A stretch of DNA of 64,000 bases from Hydrogenophaga sp. (GTDB lineage: Bacteria > Pseudomonadota > Gammaproteobacteria > Burkholderiales > Burkholderiaceae_C). Positions 35,621 through 44,192 of the stretch are shown here, in pieces (the stretch's first letter is position 1; every line of letters starts with the position of its first letter). The notes beneath the pieces are model-generated. The model did not search any database and was not told the origin of the DNA. It worked only from the letters and a program-made list of their open reading frames with translations. The position numbers and the translations under genes were made by a program. The stretch lies in NCBI GenBank assembly GCA_016741995.1, contig JACVCO010000001.1:1-64000 (forward strand), written 5' to 3'.

Positions 35621-36013
35621 TCAGGCCGCCCAGGCCCCTGGCACTGTCACTGCCTCGTCCATTCCCGGCCACGGTGGCATGGTGATGGCCATTGCACTCA
35701 ACGCCGCGTGCGCCGCAGCACGGAACTGGAAGTGCGTGCCCGCGGGAATCGTGAGGCACAGGCCGGGTTGCAAGCGGACGGTCTCCTCGCGCTCGCCCTG
35801 GCGACGCCACATCTCGCCTTCACCAGCGAGCCCGTACCAGATCTCTTCGACGATACGGTGCGTGACGGCCCGCGAGACGCGACCGGCGTGCAGTTCGAAA
35901 TGGGCCATGCTGCCGCCGCGCAGCGCGAGCAGCACACGCACATCTGAGCCGTCGGGCGCCACCACGATGGGCTCGGTGGACAGGGTTTGGGTAGCGAAAG
36001 GGGTCACCGGCAC
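35621..36013 (-). CDS. Small cupin-domain protein
   Basis: A 130-residue single cupin. Motif 1 resembles THRIVEEIWYGLAGEGEMWR and motif 2 is CLTIPAGTHFQFRA. Histidine ligands are partly present (THRIVEE, GTHFQF), so metal binding is possible but not sure. The start is GTG at 36013 with no ATG nearby in frame. It could be a sugar/ectoine-type cupin or a binding protein without activity. It is a single gene between the lipoprotein and the AT-richer orphan. Confidence 0.78.
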   Translation of the reverse strand: MPVTPFATQTLSTEPIVVAPDGSDVRVLLALRGGSMAHFELHAGRVSRAVTHRIVEEIWYGLAGEGEMWRRQGEREETVRLQPGLCLTIPAGTHFQFRAAAHAALSAMAITMPPWPGMDEAVTVPGAWAA

Positions 36014-36041
36014 CTCATAACGCCGTGGACTTCAACGACCT

Positions 36042-37082
36042 TCAGTCTTCCGGCCACTTCGTTCCGTACAGCTGCCCCATCGCTCCCTGCAATGCATCGT
36101 TGTACATGGTGACCTCTCGCACTTTGAAGTTGCGCACCCTCCACTTGAACGCTTGAACTTCATTCAGATTGGGTGGGAGCGAAGGGATGTATCCAAATAC
36201 ATCGTTGGGAAGTAAGTGCGCGTTGTCGATTGATAGGGAATGCCAATGTGCATACGCCTGCATCGCGCGCAAGCGGCTCCGCTCAAGCCACTCCGCAACC
36301 TTGGCGATATGTCCATCTAGGACAGATCGGTCTTTGGCAGAGAGCTCATTCACGAAACGAGATCTACTGAGTGCCTCATGAACGCATTGCTGAATGCTTC
36401 TCGGGAACACAATGTCGGCTCCGATGGAATCCAGTTGCAGCACCTCGTTCGATTGATCGTTTTGCGATACATGGCCGCGCTGAGGATGGTTGTTCGTATC
36501 ACAAGCTTTAGATATCTCAATCAACACATCGCCCAGAGCCAATAGACGGATACGACCATAAAAGGTTGCAAGTGTCGATTCCAAACCAACAGCACGCGCC
36601 CGCGCCACCTCCTCATCCCTCTTGGCTCGAGTCAGATCGTCTTGAAGGGCATTCACTTCGACACGCAAAGAAGCTCTCTGCGCAGACAGAAGATGCTTCT
36701 CCTGCGCTAACTTTGATCGGTCAGCATTGAGCACCTCCAAACTCGCAGCAAGAGCCTTCTCTTGTTCAGCAAGATCTCTATTCCTGACAACGATCTCTTT
36801 CCCTTCGATCTCCAAGAGCTTCCTTTGAACATCAAACACGCCTTGTTGCCACGCAAGCCCAATGGTCCCCACCGTGGCAAGGATCGGGATGATTGTTCCT
36901 GGCTGCAGCCAAGGCTTTCTTCTCAGCCCCTTGATTTCCAGTTGAGTCTTTTGGACTCGAAGATCACTTTCCAAGATGGCGAGCCTCGCGTCCGAAGACA
37001 GTCTTTCAATCTCCAATTGCAACTTTCGTTGAAGGAGCGGCCTCTCCAAGTTAGAGCGATCTGCACGCAAAAATTTTTTCAT
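36042..37082 (-). CDS. Orphan membrane-anchored coiled-coil protein, AT-richer than its surroundings
   Basis: A 346-residue protein of unknown function. A short helical N-terminus (LLQRKLQLEIERLSSD) precedes one membrane segment (about 65-85, TIIPILATVGTIGLAW), then a long heptad-rich coiled coil (about 90-170, RDLAEQEKALAASLEVLNAD) and a C-terminal globular part with several His, Trp and Asp residues (AYAHWHSLSIDNAH). Start 37082 is backed by GGAG five bases upstream. The gene uses many A/T-ending codons and is visibly less GC-rich than both neighbours, suggesting recent transfer. No domain was recognised. Confidence 0.72.
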   Translation of the reverse strand: MKKFLRADRSNLERPLLQRKLQLEIERLSSDARLAILESDLRVQKTQLEIKGLRRKPWLQPGTIIPILATVGTIGLAWQQGVFDVQRKLLEIEGKEIVVRNRDLAEQEKALAASLEVLNADRSKLAQEKHLLSAQRASLRVEVNALQDDLTRAKRDEEVARARAVGLESTLATFYGRIRLLALGDVLIEISKACDTNNHPQRGHVSQNDQSNEVLQLDSIGADIVFPRSIQQCVHEALSRSRFVNELSAKDRSVLDGHIAKVAEWLERSRLRAMQAYAHWHSLSIDNAHLLPNDVFGYIPSLPPNLNEVQAFKWRVRNFKVREVTMYNDALQGAMGQLYGTKWPED

Positions 37083-37198
37083 GACGACTCCGCGATTGTC
37101 CAAGGCAAATAGCCCAAGTAGCCATCGGCCCTATAAGGACGCTTGCGAAGCATATCGGTTGCGCCAGCGAGGCGCCCCAATTCGTGGGAGTTTGAAAC

Positions 37199-39145
37199 TC
37201 AGGCCACTAATTCGACCGGCCCGCTCGCGGCCGCGTCGGCGGGCTCGCGGCCTTGCAGGCGCTGCAAGGTGTCGTTCAAGGTGACGAGCAGGCCGTCGAA
37301 GGCTTCTTGCGCGAGTTCGCGGTAGCGCTGCGAGCCGCGCAGGTAGTCGGCGAGTTCTTCGGACGCTTCCCAGCGGGTGAGCACGTCGTCGAAGCCCTGC
37401 ATGCGTTCTTCCATGAGGTACTGCAGGCGGTCGACGCGGGCGCGCAGGGTGTCGTCTTCGCGGCCGAGGCGGGTGAGGAATTCGGGGCCGCGGTGGGCCT
37501 GGCTGGCGTGGCGGGCGCTGCTGGCCACCTGCGCCTGCCCGGCCTTCACCTGCTCGATGACCTGCTGCAGGCGGGTGGCGATCTCGCGCTGGCGCACGCC
37601 GCTGCGGCTGGTGCCGGCGGGCGGTGCCACGGTGGGCAGCGGCGGCAGGGTCAGCACGTGCTGCTGCAGCATGTCGTGCAGCGGCAGCTGTTCGAAGCCG
37701 GCAATGGACGCGCCGCCTTCGGTGCAGTTGAAGAGGCGCAGTTCGGGGTTGGCCGCGCGGTAGGTAGCGGCCAGGCCCTGGAACTGGTGGTGGAAGAGGA
37801 AGTAGTCGGGCGCGGTCTGCACGGTGCCCCCGTGGTAGCCGGGCAGTTCGCGCAGCACCTGGGGCGCGGGCGCGTCGCGGCCGGCACCGGCGGCGTAGCG
37901 CTGGCCATCGGCGGCGAAGGCCAGGTCCTGCCCCACCAGCGCGATGGGCGAGCAGCCCCAGTGGTGCGCCAGGCGCAGGCAGGTGACGGCCACCGAACCG
38001 GCGCTCAGCGCGGGCCAGGGCGAGCTCATGGCGCGCGCCAGCATCAGGTCCAGCGGGCCACCGGCGTCGAAGAAGTAGGTGCGGGCCTGCGCGAAGCGGC
38101 GCAGCACGTTGGCGTGGGCCGAGTTGCTGGCGATCAGGTCGGGCAGCCAGGCGTCGGGGATGTCGCCGATGAAATCGCGCGGCGCGCTGGCGTGATCGTG
38201 CGAGTCGAGCACCACCGCGAAATCGGGCCGGATGCCTTCGCGGTGCAGGCGCTTGAGCGTCTGCAGCGGGGCGATGAGCAGCGCTCGGCCCTGGGCGGCC
38301 TTGAGCACGCCGATGTTCTTCGACAGCGAGGGGCCGGGCGAGACGACGATGGCCGGGCGGCCGGCGAAGCGCTGGCCGAGGGCGTTGATGTCGGGTGCGG
38401 TGGCGGCGGCGGGCAGGTTGTCCAGGCCCTGGCGCAGCCACATGGCGGCGTGTTTGCCCCAGGTGATCCAGCTCATGCGCAGGTTCTGGATGGCGGTGCC
38501 CACGAAGGCGTCCATGCGCTGCACGGCCTCGGGTTCGAGCAGGCCGTCGGCCACGTCGATGCCCACGTGGCGCTTGGGCAGCAGGCGCTTGAAGCTGTTG
38601 AGGTGCGTGGTGAGGGTCTGTTCGTCGTCGACGCGCACGCAGCCCGGGGGCAGCGGCGTTTCCGCCGCGGGGCCCGCCAGCAGGCTGCGGCGCTGGCCGC
38701 GCGCCTCGATCGCGGCGGCCAGTTCGGGGGGCATGCGCCCGTGCACCAGCAGCACGTCGCATTCGAAGTTCCAGCGCAGCGGCAGCAGGTGGTCCAGCAC
38801 GGCGTGCCAGCCCTGTTCGTCCAGCGCTTCGCCGCTGCCGGCGGCCTGTTCGAAGCACTCCTTCGTCCAGAGCTTCACCACCTCTTCGCAGGTGGCGAGC
38901 ACCTGCAGGCCGTGGAACAGGGCTTCGGCGCCTTCGGCCGAACCGGCGCGGCCGAAGCGGGCCTGCAGCTGGCGCGTGTCGCCATGGCGCAGGGTGGACC
39001 AGTGCATGCGCAGCTTGTCCACCGCGCGCCGCGCGGCGGCGTTGTCGCCCTGGCCGATGGCCTGCACGGCGGTGGCCGCGGTGGTGGCCACACGCGTCAT
39101 GTGGGCGATGAGCTGCGCGTCGGGGGCGCCGGTGGGGGTGGTCAT
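37199..39145 (-). CDS. Motility-associated factor (Maf) family flagellin glycosyltransferase
   Basis: A 648-residue protein of the Maf/DUF115 family (6-hydroxymethylpterin-pyrophosphokinase MptE-like core). The core is visible from about residue 245 to 480, with GRPAIVVSPGPSLSKNI (nucleotide-sugar loop), FAVVLDSHDHA, SGSVAVTCLRLAHHWGCSP and LVGQDLAF. In other bacteria such enzymes transfer pseudaminic or legionaminic acid to flagellin in the cytosol. It lies 4 bp after fliA as the last gene of the flhB-fliA block. No nonulosonic-acid synthesis genes are in the window. Its targets are probably the two flagellins at 50036 and 51549. Confidence 0.85.
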   Translation of the reverse strand: MTTPTGAPDAQLIAHMTRVATTAATAVQAIGQGDNAAARRAVDKLRMHWSTLRHGDTRQLQARFGRAGSAEGAEALFHGLQVLATCEEVVKLWTKECFEQAAGSGEALDEQGWHAVLDHLLPLRWNFECDVLLVHGRMPPELAAAIEARGQRRSLLAGPAAETPLPPGCVRVDDEQTLTTHLNSFKRLLPKRHVGIDVADGLLEPEAVQRMDAFVGTAIQNLRMSWITWGKHAAMWLRQGLDNLPAAATAPDINALGQRFAGRPAIVVSPGPSLSKNIGVLKAAQGRALLIAPLQTLKRLHREGIRPDFAVVLDSHDHASAPRDFIGDIPDAWLPDLIASNSAHANVLRRFAQARTYFFDAGGPLDLMLARAMSSPWPALSAGSVAVTCLRLAHHWGCSPIALVGQDLAFAADGQRYAAGAGRDAPAPQVLRELPGYHGGTVQTAPDYFLFHHQFQGLAATYRAANPELRLFNCTEGGASIAGFEQLPLHDMLQQHVLTLPPLPTVAPPAGTSRSGVRQREIATRLQQVIEQVKAGQAQVASSARHASQAHRGPEFLTRLGREDDTLRARVDRLQYLMEERMQGFDDVLTRWEASEELADYLRGSQRYRELAQEAFDGLLVTLNDTLQRLQGREPADAAASGPVELVA

Positions 39146-39149
39146 GGGC

Positions 39150-39866
39150 TCAGTGCTCGCGCAGCTTGGTGCGCAGGCGCGCGATGGACTGGCTGTGCAG
39201 CTGGCACACGCGCGATTCGGTGACGCCGAGCACGGCGGCGATTTCCTTGAGGTTCATGTCGTGCTCGTAGTACATGCTCATGATGTGCTGTTCGCGCTCG
39301 GGCAGCGTGGTGATGGCGCCCACGAGCGCCATGCGCATGCGCTGGTCCTGCAGCATGGACGACGGGTCGGCCTCGTGGTCGCCCATGTGGCGGTCGAGGA
39401 AGCTGTCTTCGTCGTCGCCGCCACCGCTGATGTCTTCCAGGTAGACGAGCTGGGTGCCGCGCACCTTGGCCAGCAGCGACTGGTAGTCGGCCAGCGTGAG
39501 GCCCATCTCGGCCGCGATCTCGCTTTCCTTGGGCGCACGGTGCAGCTTCTGCTGCAGGCGGTGCACGGCGTGTTCGATGTCCTTCTGGCTCTTGCGCGAG
39601 CCACGGCTCATCCAGTCGCCGTCGCGCAGTTCGTCGATCATCGCGCCGCGGATGCGCTGGCTGGCGAAGGTTTCGAACTGCACGCCCTGCGAGGGCTCGT
39701 AGCGCGCGATGGCTTCGGTCAGGCCGATCATGCCGACCTGGATCAGGTCGTCGATCTCGACGCTCGGGGGCAGCTTGGCGATCATGTGGTGCGCCAGGCG
39801 ACGCACCAGCGGGCTGTACTTCTTCAGCTGGTCGTCGCGTTCGAGCGTGCCTTTGGCGGTGTACAT
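39150..39866 (-). CDS. fliA: Flagellar sigma factor FliA (sigma-28)
   Basis: A 238-residue sigma factor with regions 2 (YSPLVRRLAHHMIAKLP, DLIQVGMIGLTEAIARY), 3 (ESEIAAEMGLTLADYQ) and 4 (LKEIAAVLGVTESRVCQLH). Length matches E. coli FliA (239). It directs RNA polymerase to class III promoters; matching sites stand before flgM, both flagellin genes and fliS. FlgM (31169) is its anti-sigma. It is 4 bp before maf and 2 bp after the flhG-like gene. Confidence 0.96.
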   Translation of the reverse strand: MYTAKGTLERDDQLKKYSPLVRRLAHHMIAKLPPSVEIDDLIQVGMIGLTEAIARYEPSQGVQFETFASQRIRGAMIDELRDGDWMSRGSRKSQKDIEHAVHRLQQKLHRAPKESEIAAEMGLTLADYQSLLAKVRGTQLVYLEDISGGGDDEDSFLDRHMGDHEADPSSMLQDQRMRMALVGAITTLPEREQHIMSMYYEHDMNLKEIAAVLGVTESRVCQLHSQSIARLRTKLREH

Positions 39867-39868
39867 CG

Positions 39869-40624
39869 TCAGCTCCAGAAGGGGGAGGCGGCCCCGGCCA
39901 TCAGGCCGCGAGCGGGTGAGCGAGTGGGTGAGAAGGGGGCCGTGTCGGTGCGCACCAGCGCGCCATCGGGCACGCGCCGGGCCCAGGCGTCCTGGGTCCA
40001 CACGGGCGCGCGCAGGCCGAGGTGGCGCTGGGCGGTGTCGATCACGTTGGCCAGCACCTGCGCGGGCGCGTCCAGCGGCGCGAGCACCGGGCACAGGCCG
40101 GTGCCGTGCAGCCACTTGAGCGCGCCGTAGGCGTCGATGCTGGCCTGGGGTTGTTGCAGCACCGGCACCAGCACGCGCGCGCTCAGGCCACCCAGCAGGC
40201 CGGCAAGCGCCTGCGCGGGTGCGTAGAGCAGCAGCACCACGCCGGCCGCGAACGGCGCGAACAGGCGCGAGAGCGCGGTGTCGGCACCGCCGGCGGCGGC
40301 CGTGTTCACCAGCGATTGCAGGCCTTGGGCGCCGGGCATCACGAGCCAGTCGCCACCGTCGCTGCGGGTGGCGCCGAGGTTGGCCACGCTGCCGTCGCCG
40401 AGCGCGTGCACCAGGCCACCGCTGTCGCCGCGCTCGGTGGCGCAGGCGTCGATCACGACCACGCGCTGGCCGGCGTCGGCCAGGGCCATGGCCAGGCGGC
40501 ACAGCCATTCGAAGCCGTGCGAGGGCTGGGCCGGGCTGGCCAGGGGCATGAGGGCCGGGCTGCCGTCGCGCGCCTGGAGATCCAGGCGCAGGCCGGCGGC
40601 CTGGTCGAAGCCGAACTCAAACAT
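39869..40624 (-). CDS. flhG: FlhG/FleN-like protein without a P-loop
   Basis: A 251-residue protein in the position of FlhG (FleN), the MinD-like partner of FlhF. The N-terminus MFEFGFDQAAGLR contains the DQAxxLR motif (D7-R13) that in FlhG stimulates the FlhF GTPase. The body retains a MinD-like strand (RVVVIDA) and hydrophobic strands (VVLLLYAP), but the deviant Walker A (KGGxGKT) is missing. ATP binding is therefore doubtful. The start 40624 lies within the end of flhF (8-bp overlap). An upstream ATG at 40654 is less likely. An alternative view is a fast-diverging FlhG with residual folding only. Confidence 0.78.
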   Translation of the reverse strand: MFEFGFDQAAGLRLDLQARDGSPALMPLASPAQPSHGFEWLCRLAMALADAGQRVVVIDACATERGDSGGLVHALGDGSVANLGATRSDGGDWLVMPGAQGLQSLVNTAAAGGADTALSRLFAPFAAGVVLLLYAPAQALAGLLGGLSARVLVPVLQQPQASIDAYGALKWLHGTGLCPVLAPLDAPAQVLANVIDTAQRHLGLRAPVWTQDAWARRVPDGALVRTDTAPFSPTRSPARGLMAGAASPFWS

Positions 40625-42080
40625 GCAGGCCACCGAGGTCGATGCCGCGGCCACCGGACTGGGCGAAGTAGAAGCCCATGTCGGCGCTGGCCGGGTCGAA
40701 GGCGGACTTGCCGGCCGAGCCCATGCTGAGCTTGACGAGCGAGCCCGCGTCGGCGTGGTGCCAGTCTTCGGGCACGCGCTGGCCGTTGGCCACGCCGCGC
40801 AGCGTCACGTGGTGGCGGATCAGGGTGTCGATGGCAGGGCCGAGCTTGACGGCTTCGTCCACCTTGGAGAGCACCACGCCGTGCAGCTTGTCGGCCTTGA
40901 AGGCGGAAAGCGTTTCGTCGATGGTGTCGCCCTGCGAACCGGCGTTGAGCACCAGCACCTTCTTGAGCGAGGGCATTTCCAGCACGTCGAGCATGTCCTG
41001 CACGCGCTGGTCGCGCTGGCCCAGGCCGGCGGTGTCGATGATGACCAGGCGCTTGCCCGAGAGCAGGCCCAGCATGTCCTTCAGCGCAGCGCGGTCGTGC
41101 GCCAGGTGCGCCACCACGCCGAGCATGCGGCCGAAGGCGCGCAGTTGTTCGTAGCCCGAGACGCGGTAGCTGTCGAGCGTGACCAGGCCCACGCTGCCGG
41201 GGCCGAACTGCTTGACGCACTGCGCGGCGAGCTTGGCGGCGGTGGTGGTCTTGCCCACACCGGTGGCGCCCACGAGGGCGACCACGCCGCCCTCTTCGGC
41301 CAGGCTGGCGCCGGGCTGGGCGGTGCGCAGGTTGCGCTGGATCGCGTCCATCAGCCAGCGCAGCGATTCACCGGCACCGGCGTCGGCCGGCAGGCGCTCG
41401 AGCAGGGCACGCGAGACCGCGGGCGAGTAGCCGGCGCGGATGAGCTTGTGCATCAGGCTCGACTGGATCGGGTTGCCCTTGCTGGAGCCGAGCCAGGCCA
41501 GGGTGTTGAAGCGCTCTTCGATCATGTCCTTGAGCGCGCCCAGCTCGACGGCCATGCGCTGGTCGTCCTGCTTGGCGAAGCGCGCGGGCGGCTCGGAATC
41601 CTGGAACGCGGCTTCGCGGGTGCGGATGGCCTGCGGGCGCGGCGTGGGCACGGTGGCGGGGCGCGGGTCGTTCATGCGCTGCACCGGCACCATGATGGGT
41701 TCGTCGCGCTGGTCGTGCGCGCTGGCGGCCTCGGGCTCGGCACCGCCCAGCGTTTCGCGGCGCTTGCGCAGCATGCGCTCGCGCACGTAGTCCTGGAACG
41801 AGAGCGTGCTCATGGCCATCGCTTCGGTGTCGTTGGCGACCGAGCTCTGCGTGTTGGCGAACGGCTCCTTGCGCACGGCGGGTGCGGCCTGGGCCGCGGT
41901 GGCCGCCGTGGGCTGCGTGCCTTGCGCGATGCTGGCCAGGCTTTCCTCGGCCGCCGCCATGACCTCGAAACCCTCGGTGGTCTGGCGGGTGGAGAGGATC
42001 ACGGCGCTGTCGCCGATCTGGCGGCGCGCCTTGGCCATGGCCTCGCGCGAGGTGGGGGCGATGAAGCGTTGGATGTTCAT
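40617..42080 (-). CDS. flhF: Flagellar SRP-like GTPase FlhF
   Basis: A 487-residue SRP-type GTPase that positions flagella. The N-terminal B domain starts MNIQRFIAPTSREAMAKARR and is followed by a variable region (about 70-200), then the NG domain with G1 GATGVGKTTTAAKLA, DSYRVSGYEQLRAFG, G3 DTAGLGQRDQR and a late SKVDEA. It overlaps the FlhG-like start by 8 bp. The start 42080 yields the canonical N-terminus. In polar or mixed flagellation it sets site and number with FlhG. Confidence 0.95.
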   Translation of the reverse strand: MNIQRFIAPTSREAMAKARRQIGDSAVILSTRQTTEGFEVMAAAEESLASIAQGTQPTAATAAQAAPAVRKEPFANTQSSVANDTEAMAMSTLSFQDYVRERMLRKRRETLGGAEPEAASAHDQRDEPIMVPVQRMNDPRPATVPTPRPQAIRTREAAFQDSEPPARFAKQDDQRMAVELGALKDMIEERFNTLAWLGSSKGNPIQSSLMHKLIRAGYSPAVSRALLERLPADAGAGESLRWLMDAIQRNLRTAQPGASLAEEGGVVALVGATGVGKTTTAAKLAAQCVKQFGPGSVGLVTLDSYRVSGYEQLRAFGRMLGVVAHLAHDRAALKDMLGLLSGKRLVIIDTAGLGQRDQRVQDMLDVLEMPSLKKVLVLNAGSQGDTIDETLSAFKADKLHGVVLSKVDEAVKLGPAIDTLIRHHVTLRGVANGQRVPEDWHHADAGSLVKLSMGSAGKSAFDPASADMGFYFAQSGGRGIDLGGLHV

Positions 42081-42116
42081 GCGGTCAATCCCGGGAAGGA
42101 GCAATCAATCGAAAAA

Positions 42117-44192
42117 TCAGGCCGCGAGCTGGCCCAGGATCGGGCCGATGCGGATGAGGTGGGTTTCGGGGATCTCGCTGTGCGCCAGCACCTGCAGGCG
42201 CGGCGCGGCGCGGCGCAGCAGGCGCGCCATGGCGCTGCGGATGGCGTCGGGCACCAGCAGGCAGGCGGGCACGCCCTTTTCTTCCTGCTGGTTGGCGATG
42301 TCGGTGGCCGATTTGCTCAGCATCTCGGCCACACCGGGGTCCAGCGCGCCGGCGTTGGTGCCGGTCAGGGCCTGCATCAGCAGGCGCTCCAGGCCGGGTT
42401 CGATGGCGATGACCTCGAGTTCCTTCACCGCGCCGTAGATCTGCTGGACGATGGCCGGGGCCAGCGCCATGCGCACGCGGCGCGCCAGTTCGTAGGGTTC
42501 GGTGGTGTGGGCGGCGTGCTCGGCGATCGATTCGATGATGGTGCGGATGTCCCGCACGTGCACGCCTTCTTCCAGCAGCAGCTGGAGCACTTTCTGGAAG
42601 GTGGCAACCGAAACCATCTTGGGCACGACTTCTTCGATCAGCTTGGGGGCCAGGCGGGTCACGTGTTCGACCAGTTCCTGGGTCTCCGTCCGGCTCAGCA
42701 ACTTGGCCGCCTGGACTTGCATCAAGTGTGAAAGATGGGTCGCGAGCACAGTCTCGGAATCAACCACGGTGAAACCGGCCATTTGCGCGGTTTCCTTCTG
42801 GCGCTCGTCGATCCAGTGCGCGGGCAGGCCGAAGGCCGGGTCGGTGGTGGGGGTGCCGATGAGGGGCGTGCCGGTGCCACCGGGGTCGATGGCCAGCCAC
42901 ATGCCGGGGAACACCTCGCCCTCGCCCACCACCACACCGCGCAGGGTGATGCGGTAGGCGCTGGGGCGCAGCTCCAGGTTGTCGCGCACGTGCACCGCCG
43001 GCGGCAGGAAGCCCACGTCCTGGGCGAATTTCTTGCGCACGCCCTTGATGCGGGTGAGCAGGTCGCCCTGGCGGGTCTTGTCGACCAGCGCGATCAGGCG
43101 GTAGCCGAGCTCCAGGCCGAGCAGGTCCACGGGTTGCAGGTCGTCCCAGGTGGCTTCGCCGTCGTTGGCGGGGCCGGTGGGTGCTTCGCTGGCCGCGGCC
43201 TTGGGTGCCAGTTCCTGCTGGTGGCGCCACCAGGCCAGGCCACCCAGCAGCGCGGCGAACACCAGGAAGAAGATGTGCGGCATGCCGGGGATGATCCCGA
43301 GCAGGAACAGCACGCCGGCGGCGATGGCCAGCACGCGCCAGGAGAAGAACATCTGGCGCGCCACCAGGGTGCCCACTTCCTCGTCCTTGCCGACACGCGA
43401 CACCACCATGGCCGAGGCCACCGAGATCAGCAGGCCAGGGATCTGCGCCACCAGCGCGTCGCCCACCGCGAGCAGGATGTAGTTATCGGCCGCCTGGCCC
43501 ACCGACAGGCCGTGCTGGCCCATGCCGATGGCGAAGCCGCCGATGATGTTGATGATCAGGATCAGGATGCCGGCGACCGCGTCGCCGCGCACGAACTTGG
43601 AGGCACCGTCCATGGAGCCGAAGAACTCGGCTTCCTCGCCCACCTCGAGGCGGCGGCGCTTGGCCTCCTTCTCGTCGATCAGGCCGGCGCCCAGGTCGGC
43701 GTCGATCGCCATCTGCTTGCCGGGCATCGCGTCCAGGGTGAAGCGGGCCGACACCTCGGCGATACGCTCCGCACCTTTGGTGATCACCACGAAGTTGATC
43801 ACCACCAGGATCACGAACACGATCAGGCCGACCGCGAAGTTGCCGCCGATGAGGAAGTGGCCGAAGGCCTCGATCACCTCGCCGGCCGCGCCCGGGCCGG
43901 TGTGGCCTTCGAGCAGCACCACGCGGGTGGAGGCCACGTTGAGCGACAGGCGCAGCAGCGTGGTGAGCAGCAGCACCGTGGGAAAGACCGAGAAATCCAG
44001 CGGGCGCTTCATGTGCGCCGCCACCATCATCACCACCAGCGCGAGCGCGATGTTCAGCGTGAAGAAGGTGTCCAGCAGCCAGGGCGGCAGCGGCAGCACC
44101 ATCATGGCGAGCACCGTCATCACGAGCATGGGCGCGGCGAGCGCCCCGGCCATGGCGCCATTGCGCTTGAGCCATTGCTGCACGAAGTTCAT
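42117..44192 (-). CDS. flhA: Flagellar type III export apparatus protein FlhA
   Basis: A 691-residue export-gate protein. About eight N-terminal membrane segments (residues 20-330) include the FHIPEP-family signature RIAEVSARFTLDAMPGKQMAID and the cytosolic acidic loop LIDEKEAKRRR. The large C-terminal cytosolic domain (about 365-691) binds chaperone-substrate complexes and includes AKLLSRTETQELVEHV. Length matches E. coli FlhA (692). Its ATG overlaps the flhB stop. Confidence 0.97.
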   Translation of the reverse strand: MNFVQQWLKRNGAMAGALAAPMLVMTVLAMMVLPLPPWLLDTFFTLNIALALVVMMVAAHMKRPLDFSVFPTVLLLTTLLRLSLNVASTRVVLLEGHTGPGAAGEVIEAFGHFLIGGNFAVGLIVFVILVVINFVVITKGAERIAEVSARFTLDAMPGKQMAIDADLGAGLIDEKEAKRRRLEVGEEAEFFGSMDGASKFVRGDAVAGILILIINIIGGFAIGMGQHGLSVGQAADNYILLAVGDALVAQIPGLLISVASAMVVSRVGKDEEVGTLVARQMFFSWRVLAIAAGVLFLLGIIPGMPHIFFLVFAALLGGLAWWRHQQELAPKAAASEAPTGPANDGEATWDDLQPVDLLGLELGYRLIALVDKTRQGDLLTRIKGVRKKFAQDVGFLPPAVHVRDNLELRPSAYRITLRGVVVGEGEVFPGMWLAIDPGGTGTPLIGTPTTDPAFGLPAHWIDERQKETAQMAGFTVVDSETVLATHLSHLMQVQAAKLLSRTETQELVEHVTRLAPKLIEEVVPKMVSVATFQKVLQLLLEEGVHVRDIRTIIESIAEHAAHTTEPYELARRVRMALAPAIVQQIYGAVKELEVIAIEPGLERLLMQALTGTNAGALDPGVAEMLSKSATDIANQQEEKGVPACLLVPDAIRSAMARLLRRAAPRLQVLAHSEIPETHLIRIGPILGQLAA

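Noticed and set aside
36042-37198. Possible genomic island with integrase or attachment sites around the AT-richer orphan
   Set aside because: No integrase gene, tRNA or direct repeats flank it; only a single gene stands out by composition.
37253-39223. 656-residue plus-strand open frame opposite maf
   Set aside because: Gly/Ala/His-rich shadow of the Maf coding strand; no ribosome-binding site or domain.
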